This document shows, in pieces, positions 57,123 to 64,000 of a stretch of 64,000 nt of DNA (its first letter is position 1; each line of letters starts with the position of its first letter). The DNA is from VRUE01 sp963728365 (lineage in GTDB: Bacteria; Actinomycetota; Thermoleophilia; Solirubrobacterales; 70-9). Both the position numbers and the translations under genes were made by a program. The notes below the pieces were generated by a model, which was not told the origin of the DNA, ran no database searches, and saw only the letters and a program-made list of their open reading frames with translations. The stretch is from the NCBI GenBank assembly GCA_963728365.1, contig CAVSJI010000001.1, forward strand, positions 1,426,001 through 1,490,000, given 5' to 3'.

Positions 57123-58877
57123 AGGCGCACAGTGGCCGCGCCTTCGGATTCGGGCGGCTCTCTCGACCTCCCTTCGGGCGGTGCGGCGATAGGGAAGCTG
57201 CGCGCCCGCGTCTCGCAGCTCGCGGACGTAGGGGCCCACGGCGCCCACGGTCAAGTCCATCGCCTCGGCAATCTCGCGTTCCGGCTTTCCTTCTCCCCAA
57301 AGGCGGACGAGCCGGGCATCCCGCTCTGACTTCGATGGCGGCTGGTCTCCTGGCGCGTATTCAGGTGGCGGCAGGGGTCGGACGTACCAGTCCGTCACGT
57401 CTGAGAACAGCTCGGCGAAATCGGACTCAAGCGCGCTGGCGAGCCTGACGGCGGTGAAGATTCGGAAGTTCCGGTTGGCGCGCTCGAAATCGACCACATC
57501 CCCACGGTCGACGGACGCTCGAACACCAAGGGCCTGCTGCGAGAGTCCAGCCCGTCGCCGAGCCCGCAGGAGGTTCTTCCCCAACCGCTCCAGGGCGGTG
57601 TCCGCCGCCTCGACCGCTGCCTCGACGCGAAACGCCGCCGAGTCGGGCTCCCAAGTGACCCCCGAGGTGATCCGGCGACAGGGGACGTTGAGGCTGGCCG
57701 CCAGCTTGACGATGAGGGAGACCCTGGGGGAAGCGTTCTTTCCCTTCTCCACGTCATGCAGGTAGGAGCGATCCAGCTCGGTTGCTTCGCCTAGCTCCCT
57801 CAAGGTCAGGCCGACCTTCTCTCGGCAATGCGCCATGTTGGCTCCGATCCGGGCCGCGACCTCCAGCTCCGACGCCCCATTGGAACCGGCGGCGACGACG
57901 GGGATTTCATCTTCTGCCTGCTCATCTCGCCGGCCAGGAGCCGCCTGCAAGCACTCCGCCCGCCGGCGTCGCGCCCGCTCATGCACGGCCTTCCTGGGCG
58001 GACTGCGGTAGGGCAGATCCTCGCCGCGCTCACGTAGGCGATGCACGACGGCCGAGACATCGCCTGGCGAGGTGTCGAGGGTCGCGGCGATCGCGCTGGC
58101 GGTCTTTCCCTCCCCCCACAGACGCTTGATCGCGGCGTCGAAGCCATGCGCGGAGCGCCGCTGCGCACCGCCCCGCCTGGGGACGGCGCATGGCGGGCAT
58201 CGCGGTATCCAGCTGATCCCGGCGAGCAGAGACTCCGGCGTGACTTCCAGGGAGCGCGCCAGGGCGAGCTGGGTTTCGATGGTCGTCTCACGGATGCCCC
58301 GCTCGATCAGGGACAGGCCAGCCTTGCTCAGACCTGCGGCGCGGGCAAGCGACTCCTGAGTCAAATGGCGTCTCTCGCGGGCGTCGCGGAGGTTCTGCCC
58401 GAAGATCGCTGCCGCTTCGTGGCGATCGGTGACGGGCGCACGCGGCGGCACCGGGTCAAAGACCGGCTCACTGGCCGCCAGCACGAGGAAGAACCCCGAG
58501 AGTCGCTCAGATGGCGGCCGACGTTCCCGAGGCTGCCGGGCGGTCTCGCCCGGATTCCAGTAGATGCGGTCGGTGAGCTGGTCGATCGAAGCCCCCAGCG
58601 AGTGGGCGAACCTCAGAGCCTTGATTACCCCCGGTTCGGGAGCGGCATTGCCCTCGTACCCGAAAACGTCTTGGCGCCCGGTGAACCCGGCTCGCTGTGC
58701 CAGCTCCTCCCCGGTGAGGTCGGCGTCGCCCCGAAGCCGGTGAAGGTTGCGGGCGAGCTGCTCCGCGAGCGGGCTGCCGGACCCGGTTTCGGGAATGCAG
58801 TCCTCACATCTCTCCGGCGGCGGACCCTCTCCGAGATAGAGGATCTCCTGACCGCACTCGGCGCAGCTCGACCTCAC
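57006..58877 (-). CDS. multi-domain regulator: zinc ribbon plus four XRE and two extra HTH units
   Basis: A 623-residue protein. An N-terminal CX2C-X15-CX2C zinc ribbon (Cys 5, 8, 24, 27) is followed by Cro/C1-type helix-turn-helices at about 38-105, 155-220, 345-410 and 432-500. Each ends in a short Trp-containing motif (DRIYW, AGISW, SGVTW, SDVTDW). Between and after them are two near-identical RLWGEGK...LPYR helix-turn-helix units (about 245-290 and 522-565). The plan is thus zinc ribbon then XRE-XRE-HTH twice. The C-terminal 50 residues are Arg/His-rich. It probably binds several operator sites at once as an element regulator. ATG 58877 overlaps the preceding stop. Confidence 0.75.
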   Translation of the reverse strand: MRSSCAECGQEILYLGEGPPPERCEDCIPETGSGSPLAEQLARNLHRLRGDADLTGEELAQRAGFTGRQDVFGYEGNAAPEPGVIKALRFAHSLGASIDQLTDRIYWNPGETARQPRERRPPSERLSGFFLVLAASEPVFDPVPPRAPVTDRHEAAAIFGQNLRDARERRHLTQESLARAAGLSKAGLSLIERGIRETTIETQLALARSLEVTPESLLAGISWIPRCPPCAVPRRGGAQRRSAHGFDAAIKRLWGEGKTASAIAATLDTSPGDVSAVVHRLRERGEDLPYRSPPRKAVHERARRRRAECLQAAPGRRDEQAEDEIPVVAAGSNGASELEVAARIGANMAHCREKVGLTLRELGEATELDRSYLHDVEKGKNASPRVSLIVKLAASLNVPCRRITSGVTWEPDSAAFRVEAAVEAADTALERLGKNLLRARRRAGLSQQALGVRASVDRGDVVDFERANRNFRIFTAVRLASALESDFAELFSDVTDWYVRPLPPPEYAPGDQPPSKSERDARLVRLWGEGKPEREIAEAMDLTVGAVGPYVRELRDAGAQLPYRRTARREVERAARIRRRGHCAPLRNRGCGQEARPQEEDHRLHGKRRRHREAEGDRDLQLG

Positions 58878-59221
58878 TGGTCGCCTTCGGTGGCGACGGG
58901 CTCGATGAGGACCGAGATGCCGTAGGCCATTCGGAACTCCAGCGGCTCGGCGTCCCCGTCGCCGGGACCGATGAAGGTCTGCGTGTCGGCAGGGTCGAGA
59001 AAGACGCCGCTCCCGCCAGCCAAGACCACGCTGATCGCCGTGTGTTCAGGCGGGAGGAACTCCACGCGGAGCAACTCGCCCTGCATCCCACAGCCGAAGA
59101 ATTGGCCGTAGTAGTTGACCGTCGCTTTGACCTGCGATCCGATCCAGCCATGTAGGCGGTGCAGGGCCTCGGTGAACTCGATCGAGCGGAGCTCGTCCAT
59201 ATGGAATAGAGGCGCGGGCAT
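58874..59221 (-). CDS. hypothetical protein (115 aa)
   Basis: A 115-residue beta-rich protein. A helix (SIEFTEALHRLHGWIGSQVK) precedes NYYGQFFGCGMQGELLRVEF, then VVLAGGSGVFLDPADTQTFI and a final strand ISVLIEPV. No family was recognised; a small SH3/OB-like barrel is plausible. It starts three bases after the second sigma-factor gene and its stop overlaps the multi-XRE start. This makes a sigma-115aa-XRE unit that probably works together. Confidence 0.6.
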   Translation of the reverse strand: MPAPLFHMDELRSIEFTEALHRLHGWIGSQVKATVNYYGQFFGCGMQGELLRVEFLPPEHTAISVVLAGGSGVFLDPADTQTFIGPGDGDAEPLEFRMAYGISVLIEPVATEGDQ

Positions 59222-59223
59222 CG

Positions 59224-59775
59224 CTAAGTGGGCCCCCTCCGAAGCGATTGCCTGACGCGGGCGCGTCCCTCCTTCAAGCAGCGATGGACCTTCGCCCGGC
59301 CCCAACCCCGCAGCTCGCCGATCTCCGCGTAGCTGTAGCCGAGGCCGAGCAGGACCAAGGCGTCCCGCTCGTCCGGCTTCAGCCGCTCGATCAGCTCGAT
59401 CACCTGAGCGCTGTCCTCTGTGCGCTCGACCAGCTCAGCCGGGCCGGCGCCTTCGTACGGCGCCGCGATCTCCAAGCCCTCGGCCGCGGTCAGGCGGTAG
59501 CGCTCGTCGCGCTCGGTCGCCTGCCGGGTGATCGCCCAGGCGGCGCGCTTGATGACCAAGAGCATCCAGTGCAGGGCCTCCTCGCCAGCCGGGCCGTCGT
59601 AGAAGCGGAGGAACTGGACGCAGGCGTCGTTCAGAGCGTCCTCGGCGTCCTCGTGGCGACGTGAGTGAAAGCGCGCCTGGCGCATGAGCCGGGCTCGCTC
59701 CGCCCGGAGCAAACGGTCGAGCACCCAAGCTCGTCGCTCTCTTTCGACCCTGCGGCTCTGCGGCGGGGAGGCCAT
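59224..59775 (-). CDS. second sigma-70 family (ECF-like) sigma factor
   Basis: A 183-residue protein with region 2-like helices (RLMRQARFHSRRHEDAEDAL, NDACVQFLRFY) and region 4 (LKPDERDALVLLGLGYSYAE, then IGELRGWGRAKVHRCLKEGR). Unlike the sigma factor at 45034 it has no membrane helix. ATG 59775 was chosen over GTG 59790; neither has a clear ribosome site, but a 7-bp hairpin (59786-59802) lies right in front. It is downstream of the relaxase gene, probably in the same transcript from motif copy E. It could be a delayed or amplifying regulator. Confidence 0.75.
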   Translation of the reverse strand: MASPPQSRRVERERRAWVLDRLLRAERARLMRQARFHSRRHEDAEDALNDACVQFLRFYDGPAGEEALHWMLLVIKRAAWAITRQATERDERYRLTAAEGLEIAAPYEGAGPAELVERTEDSAQVIELIERLKPDERDALVLLGLGYSYAEIGELRGWGRAKVHRCLKEGRARVRQSLRRGPT

Positions 59776-59785
59776 GCAGCCGCCC

Positions 59786-59802
59786 CGCACGCGCAGCGTG
59801 CG
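59786..59802. repeat. 7-bp hairpin before the second sigma-factor gene
   Basis: CGCACGC (59786-59792) and GCGTGCG (59796-59802) are exact inverse complements with loop GCA. They sit directly in front of the ATG at 59775 and within the 76-base gap after the relaxase stop. It may block or gate translation of the sigma factor. Confidence 0.35.
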
Positions 59803-59851
59803 ATCATCGGGCGGCGGGCCTCCCCAGCCGCCGGGCAGCTATCTGGCGCAC

Positions 59852-62800
59852 TCAGCGAAGGATGCGCATGGGCCGCTGAGCGCTGCGGACGCGCTGCTTG
59901 CCGAGTGCCTCGCGTACCCGCGCGAGCCGGACTTCTGCCTGTCGGCGATCACGGCGCTGGGCGGCGTCGCGTGGCTTTGGGCCGAGCGGGTCCTTGCCCT
60001 TCGACGTGATGCCGTGGCGCTGGCGGTAGGCGTAGATCGCGTCGACCCCTTCGTTCCAAAGCGCCGCCTTGAGGGGCTCGTTCGGCCGCGCGCCGAGGGT
60101 CTCGGCGATCAACTTGCTGGGCTGCGCCCGCTCGGCCGCGACTTCCCGGCGCCGCAGCTGGACCAAGCGATCCTCGATCAAGGTCAGCTCGGCCCGCTCG
60201 GCGCGACTCGGCTCGGCTCGCTGCGGCGGCTGCGCCGCGACCTCGATGGTGAGGTCGTCGCGCTCGCCTTCGAGCCGGCGCAGCTGCTCGGTGGCGAGCC
60301 GCTGCGTCGCGTCGATCCGCGAGAGACGCTCGCCGTCGGGGCGACGCTCGGCAAGGACGGCGGCGCGCTCGCTCTCCATCCGTGCGAGCCGAGACTCGGC
60401 GGCGCCGATGCGTCCCTCGAGGTCGGCGAGGCGTTCCTCGGCGGGCGAGCGCTCCGAGGCCGCCGCCAGCTTGCGCTCAAGCTCCGCGCGACGCCGTGCC
60501 AGATCGAGGGGCGCCATCGCCTCGATGCGCTTCCTCGCTGCGATCTCCACCGCCGCGTACTCTCCGGCCGCTCGCTCCGCCCCGATCCGCAGATCGTGAG
60601 CGGCATCCTCAACGTCCCGCTTGCCCGGCCCGAGGTCGGCATCGGTCAGCTCCGAGGCGGCGACGCCGTAGGCGGTGGTGGGGCCCGAAGCGCGGGAGAT
60701 CGCAACGGTGAAGTCCTCGCGGCTGATGCCGGAGTCGAGCAGCGCGAAGGCGGAGTCGAAGGTCTTTGACTCGGTGCTGTAGGTGGTGAGCGCGTAGGCG
60801 TGCTGAATCGCCGGCTCGCGCGAGGGGGTGACTTTCTCCAGGTAGCGGCGATCGAGCCGCACGCCCTCGCCCTCGACGCCGAGCCGCTGAAGGTAGAGAT
60901 GGTGCTCTGCCTGATCGACGCCGACGACCTCCCATCGCTCGCGGTTGGACACCTCGCGCGTGTTGATCCGGGTGACGACACGATCACCGACGCCGAACGG
61001 CTGGCCGCCGACGAGCAGCGAGTCGGTGCCCAGCCTTCCCTCCCTCACGAGCAGCTCCCGAGCGAGTTCGTTCAGCTCGGCGACGTCGCGGGTTCGGCGG
61101 GCGATCATCACGGCGTCCTCGCCGTGGGCGAACCGCTTGTGCCAGTCGAGCACCTGGGCGTCGAGCACCTCCGGCAGGGTGTCGGCGATCACGAGGCGGT
61201 CGTGCGCCCGCAGCACGTCGAGCGCGTCCGAGCCGCGACCTTCGTGGGCGAGTTCGACGACTTCGCGGTCTACCGGGTCGCGCTGGCGGCGAATCTCCGT
61301 CAACACGATCGGCTCGATCTCGTTGGTCATGTTCCCGTAGAGGCCGCCAGGGCCGACCGCGCCGATCTGGCGAGGATCGCCGATCAGGACGAGCTTGCCG
61401 TCACAGCCCTCCGCGAGGTCAACGAGGGCCGCCATCTGCGGGGTCGGCGTGGTCGAGGACTCGTCCAAGAGGATCACCGTTCCCCGAGGCAGCGGGGCAA
61501 CGCTACGCTCGGCCAGCTCTCCGGTTCGGATGAGGAAGTCCGTGACCGAGGTTGCCGGGATGCCGTGCTCGGAAAGCTCCCCCGAGGCGCTGCGAGCCGT
61601 AGCCACTCCGAGGCCTCGAATCCCGACCGCCGCCCATGCCTCCTGCGCCGCGACGAGGGCCGTCGTCTTGCCGGCGCCGGGCAGCGCCGCGACGGCGACG
61701 ACCCGCTCGCCGCCGGTAGTGAGCCGCTGCACCATCGAGACCTGCTCCCCGCTCAGGTAGTGATGGCGGTCGAGGACGGCGGCAAGGGTCGCGTCGTCGA
61801 CCACCGCCGCCCCCGCCTTCTCCCCCTTCCTCGCCGTCGCCATGAAGCGCTGCTCCATCTGCCAGAGCTGGGGCGTCGTGAAGTAGGTCGAGTCGAGCGG
61901 GCCGGCGCCGCGGTGGACCTCGATCAGCCGCCTGCCGTCGAGCAGGGAACCGACCGCAGCCTCCAGCGCTCCCGCGTCGGCTCCCTCGCGGAGCTGGTTC
62001 GCCACCGCATACAGAAGATCGCGGCGGTCGAAGTGGGAATGATGGGCCTCAAGGTCGGCCAGCGCCCGGTCCAGGTGCTCGGCGTTGATCGCACGGGGCT
62101 CGCGGCGACGACCGCTCGCCACCATCCGGTCGATCGAGTCGGGGGTGAGGTCGAACTCCGCGGCGCGGGAGATCCACTCCTCGCGCTGGGTGTCGGCGTC
62201 GACCTTGTAGTCCTTGGCGTCGCGGGTGCGGTAGGCGGCGACTTCGGCGGCGGCCGGAGAGCTGGTCCCCCGCTCGGCCATCGCCGCGACGATCTCCGCC
62301 CGCCGCTGGGAAAAGTGGTCGATCACCGGGCGCCCGATGCCCGTGAGGTCGGCGTAGCCGTTGACGACCGCCTGCCACTCGACACCTATCTCGCGGGTCA
62401 GCTCGGCGCGAAGCGCGGCCTGGTAGACGTGGCCCGCAGCCTTCGCCTCGCGCAGAAACGGTGACTGGCGCCGCGGATTGGCGAGGCTGAGCCAGCGCCC
62501 GTCCGAAGCGGCGCGGGTCATGTTGGCGGTGACGAGGTGGGTGTGCAGGGCGGGGTCGCCGGCACGCGAGGAGCGGTGCCGGAAGCTCATCGAGAGAAAG
62601 CCGGACCCCGGCTCGATCACAACGCCGCCCTTGCCTCGCTGCACAAAGCAGGCCGTCCTTTCCAGGTAGCCGACCGCCTCGGCTACGGCGTGGTCGTGGG
62701 CCCGCAGGATCGCCGCGCGGACCTCGGGTGAGCCGACCGCGTAGAGCAACGAGACCGACTTCGGCGCGGCGAAGCGAATGTCGTAGCCGAGGATCGGGTC

Positions 62801-63070
62801 GAGGCGGCGCTCGCGCCCCTCGGCGTCCACGAACTTGCGTGGCTCGGGCCGGGAGACGAGGACGGCGCCGGTGACGGGGTGCTTTCCGGCGAGGACGGCG
62901 GCGTAAGCCTCGCGGTCGACCTCGCCGACGAGGCCGAGTTCGGCCGCCAGCTCGCCCATCCACTCGCCGGGCGCCTCGCCGGGCTTCGTGTAGTAGTCCT
63001 CGCCGCCTTCGGCCACGGCTTCGATCCAATAGTTGGCGTTGGCGTGGCCGATCTTCGTCACTCCCACCAT
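59852..63070 (-). CDS. MobF-family conjugative relaxase-helicase (TrwC/TraI-like)
   Basis: A 1,072-residue bifunctional enzyme that nicks oriT and unwinds the strand for transfer. The HUH relaxase domain (about residues 1-290) has an N-terminal YY pair, GYDIRFAAPKSVSLLYAVGS, and the metal triad in FRHRSS plus DPALHTHLVTANMT. The UvrD-like helicase part has Walker A AALPGAGKTTALVA (about 470), Walker B VILLDESS, LIGDPRQIGAVGPGG, and VAISRA. A coiled-coil C-terminus (about 860-1000) follows. ATG 63070 lies nine bases after motif copy E. The candidate oriT repeat is 125 bases upstream. Confidence 0.93.
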   Translation of the reverse strand: MVGVTKIGHANANYWIEAVAEGGEDYYTKPGEAPGEWMGELAAELGLVGEVDREAYAAVLAGKHPVTGAVLVSRPEPRKFVDAEGRERRLDPILGYDIRFAAPKSVSLLYAVGSPEVRAAILRAHDHAVAEAVGYLERTACFVQRGKGGVVIEPGSGFLSMSFRHRSSRAGDPALHTHLVTANMTRAASDGRWLSLANPRRQSPFLREAKAAGHVYQAALRAELTREIGVEWQAVVNGYADLTGIGRPVIDHFSQRRAEIVAAMAERGTSSPAAAEVAAYRTRDAKDYKVDADTQREEWISRAAEFDLTPDSIDRMVASGRRREPRAINAEHLDRALADLEAHHSHFDRRDLLYAVANQLREGADAGALEAAVGSLLDGRRLIEVHRGAGPLDSTYFTTPQLWQMEQRFMATARKGEKAGAAVVDDATLAAVLDRHHYLSGEQVSMVQRLTTGGERVVAVAALPGAGKTTALVAAQEAWAAVGIRGLGVATARSASGELSEHGIPATSVTDFLIRTGELAERSVAPLPRGTVILLDESSTTPTPQMAALVDLAEGCDGKLVLIGDPRQIGAVGPGGLYGNMTNEIEPIVLTEIRRQRDPVDREVVELAHEGRGSDALDVLRAHDRLVIADTLPEVLDAQVLDWHKRFAHGEDAVMIARRTRDVAELNELARELLVREGRLGTDSLLVGGQPFGVGDRVVTRINTREVSNRERWEVVGVDQAEHHLYLQRLGVEGEGVRLDRRYLEKVTPSREPAIQHAYALTTYSTESKTFDSAFALLDSGISREDFTVAISRASGPTTAYGVAASELTDADLGPGKRDVEDAAHDLRIGAERAAGEYAAVEIAARKRIEAMAPLDLARRRAELERKLAAASERSPAEERLADLEGRIGAAESRLARMESERAAVLAERRPDGERLSRIDATQRLATEQLRRLEGERDDLTIEVAAQPPQRAEPSRAERAELTLIEDRLVQLRRREVAAERAQPSKLIAETLGARPNEPLKAALWNEGVDAIYAYRQRHGITSKGKDPLGPKPRDAAQRRDRRQAEVRLARVREALGKQRVRSAQRPMRILR

Positions 63071-63079
63071 CGCCCCTGT

Positions 63080-63106
63080 TGTCCACCGCGCGGCCCGGTT
63101 GCATCG
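63080..63106 (-). promoter_or_regulatory. element-wide bipartite motif, copy E
   Basis: CGATGCAA (63106-63099), 11 bases, then GGTGGACA (63087-63080) on the minus strand, nine bases before the relaxase ATG with AGGGG between. If it is a promoter, the relaxase mRNA is nearly leaderless. Confidence 0.6.
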
Positions 63107-63194
63107 GGGGAACCGGAGGGTTCGTAGTGTGTCGGGCTGCGGGGTTGGGGCTACTAGGGCGTTGGGAGGGACTGCTGGAACCGCTCCTTCAGGG

Positions 63195-63230
63195 GTCGAT
63201 CTACCTGGCGTTCTGGCCTGGTAGATCGAC
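63195..63230. repeat. inverted repeat, candidate origin of transfer (oriT)
   Basis: GTCGATCTACC (63195-63205) and its exact complement (63220-63230) flank 14 bases (TGGCGTTCTGGCCT). The repeat lies in the only non-coding gap beside the relaxase gene (63107-63271). MobF relaxases bind an inverted repeat beside their nick site, so this is the expected location. The nick site itself is not assigned. Confidence 0.45.
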
Positions 63231-63271
63231 TGAGGATGCTGCCTCTTGTGAGGTCTTTGCCTGCTTTGTGG

Positions 63272-63607
63272 CTAGTGGTCGTCGCCTCGTAGCCTTGGAA
63301 GTCGGCAACGGCGGCGACGCTGGCGCTGGCGTTGCGGGCGGACTCGCGTGTCTGCGGGGATGAACGAGACGAAGACCATCTGCCCCTTGCGGCGGAGCAG
63401 CCCGTCGTTGGTCATGGCGCCGATCACTCGGTCCACCGAGTCGTCGTTCTCATCGGCGCGCAGTTCGTAGCGGAGATCCTCGACGCTGATCCCGGTCGGG
63501 TGGTTGTTGAGGACGAGGGTGCCGACCATGACCCGCATCCGGTGGTCGGTGTTGAAGAACTCGGGGGGCAGGTCCCTTCGCAGGGGAGGGTGGCGGCGGC
63601 GGTGCAT
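63272..63607 (-). CDS. small winged-helix-like DNA-binding protein
   Basis: A 111-residue protein. NTDHRMRVMVGTLVLNNHPT, then ISVEDLRYELRADENDDSVD and RVIGAMTNDGLLRRKGQMVF form a winged-helix pattern. The C-terminal tail is highly basic (RPQRQRQRRRRCRLPRLRGD) and suits DNA contact. AGGAGG sits five bases before ATG 63607. It follows another winged-helix gene on the same strand after the large inverted repeat. Confidence 0.65.
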   Translation of the reverse strand: MHRRRHPPLRRDLPPEFFNTDHRMRVMVGTLVLNNHPTGISVEDLRYELRADENDDSVDRVIGAMTNDGLLRRKGQMVFVSFIPADTRVRPQRQRQRRRRCRLPRLRGDDH

Positions 63608-63662
63608 GATGCCTCCTAGAGCTGTCCCGGCGGCGGCGCCGGGAGATGACTTGTCCGTCGGT

Positions 63663-63777
63663 CCCTCAGCGCTTTCTCGGGGGCCGGGCACTCCCGGTGG
63701 CCTGCGCGCCGTTGCAGGGCACGTGCCCTGTGTGACCTGAACGGCGCCGGACCCGACCCCCGAGAAAGCGCTGAGGG
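63663..63777. repeat. 21-bp perfect inverted repeat enclosing a 16-bp palindrome
   Basis: Arms 63663-63683 and 63757-63777 are exact inverse complements (21 bp). Inside are GCCGTT/AACGGC (63708-63713 with 63740-63745) and the palindrome CAGGGCACGTGCCCTG (63715-63730). The whole 115-bp unit fits exactly between two minus-strand genes. It could be a small non-autonomous terminal-inverted-repeat element, an attenuator, or a binding site for the flanking regulators. Confidence 0.65.
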
Positions 63778-63782
63778 GAACA

Positions 63783-64000
63783 TCAGTCGCGGTCGAAAAA
63801 CAGGTAGTTGAACCGCAGCGCTGCGCGAGTCGGGCGGATCGTGTCGGCCTTGTGATGCAGCAGGCCGAGCGCGACCAAATCGCGGACGCCACGATGAACC
63901 CAATCGGGAGGGGGTGCCTCTGCCTCGTCGGGCCGTTTCATCTCGCGGGCCAGCTCGGTCATCGTGAGCTGGTCGGGGTATTCGGCGATGACGTGCGCGA
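63783..64000 (-). CDS. winged-helix protein, partial (C-terminus)
   Basis: The frame enters at the right edge and ends with TGA at 63783-63785. It encodes at least 72 residues: HVIAEYPDQLTMTELAREMK, then PPPDWVHRGVRDLVALGLLH and HKADTIRPTRAALRFNYLFF. TELAREM plus VRDLVALGLLH is a winged-helix pattern, probably a transcriptional regulator or replication accessory of the element. The N-terminus is outside the window. Confidence 0.6.
   Translation of the reverse strand, partial: AHVIAEYPDQLTMTELAREMKRPDEAEAPPPDWVHRGVRDLVALGLLHHKADTIRPTRAALRFNYLFFDRD

Larger units (their letters stand above)
41126..64000. mobile_element. integrative conjugative element (ICE), right end beyond the window
   Basis: A block of mobility genes with one coherent regulatory motif. 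It contains the integrase and excisionase (41655-43107), a lytic transglycosylase, two sigma factors, a type IV secretion operon (48413-55704), a coupling protein, and a MobF relaxase (59852-63070) with candidate oriT. Left of 41126 all genes are chromosomal. No tRNA lies at the left edge and no att repeat could be paired, because the other end is outside the window. The left boundary is inferred from gene content, and two small minus-strand genes (41126-41658) may belong to either side. Confidence 0.7.

Overview
The window is high-GC DNA (roughly 68-70 %) with GTG/TTG starts, dense four-base stop/start overlaps and antisense shadow frames. Gene content (SCO6880-type conjugation proteins, very large secreted NHL/propeller proteins with Lys/Arg/His-rich tails, lipobox lipoproteins, many TetR regulators) suggests a deep-branching actinobacterium, probably Thermoleophilia/Solirubrobacterales. 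That placement is an inference from content; there is no rRNA marker here.

Bases 1-14,600 are ordinary chromosome: a partial pterin dehydratase, a small secreted TIMP-like protein, a zinc alcohol dehydrogenase, a membrane HD-GYP protein, an orphan minus-strand terminator that may end a small RNA, an MFS exporter, and a complete peptide/nickel-type ABC importer operon (binding lipoprotein, two permeases, fused double ATPase) translationally coupled to an ATP-dependent DNA ligase. A tandem-domain dCTP deaminase and three TetR regulators follow. Bases 14,647-29,109 are one long minus-strand operon of five exported proteins. It is built as two alternating pairs (propeller type, then beta-rich type) plus a lipoprotein, and four of the five proteins end in a strongly basic tail. 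A good TTGACA promoter and a structured leader precede it.

Bases 29,500-41,100 carry three tRNA genes (Glu with an apparent D-loop insertion, Thr, Ser), a beta-oxidation set (acyl-CoA dehydrogenase, and ETF-quinone oxidoreductase behind a TetR/FadR-like palindrome), an XRE regulator coupled to a flavin oxidoreductase, and a run of small enzymes (Nudix, four GNATs, two HADs, GrpB, cupin).

From about 41,126 to the end of the window lies an integrative conjugative element whose far end is not seen. It contains a tyrosine integrase and excisionase, a lytic transglycosylase and lipoprotein, a membrane-tethered sigma factor, a large secreted protein, a type IV secretion operon (VirB2-like, TrbL/VirB6-like, SCO6880, VirB4-like, VirD4/TraG-like), a multi-XRE regulator, a second sigma factor, and a MobF relaxase-helicase with a candidate origin of transfer. 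The most striking signal is a bipartite motif, CGATGCAA-N11-GNTGGACA, present five times with invariant spacing, one copy in front of each transcription unit of the element. Two copies form a perfect palindrome between divergent operons. It looks like the recognition site of an element-encoded sigma factor or master regulator.
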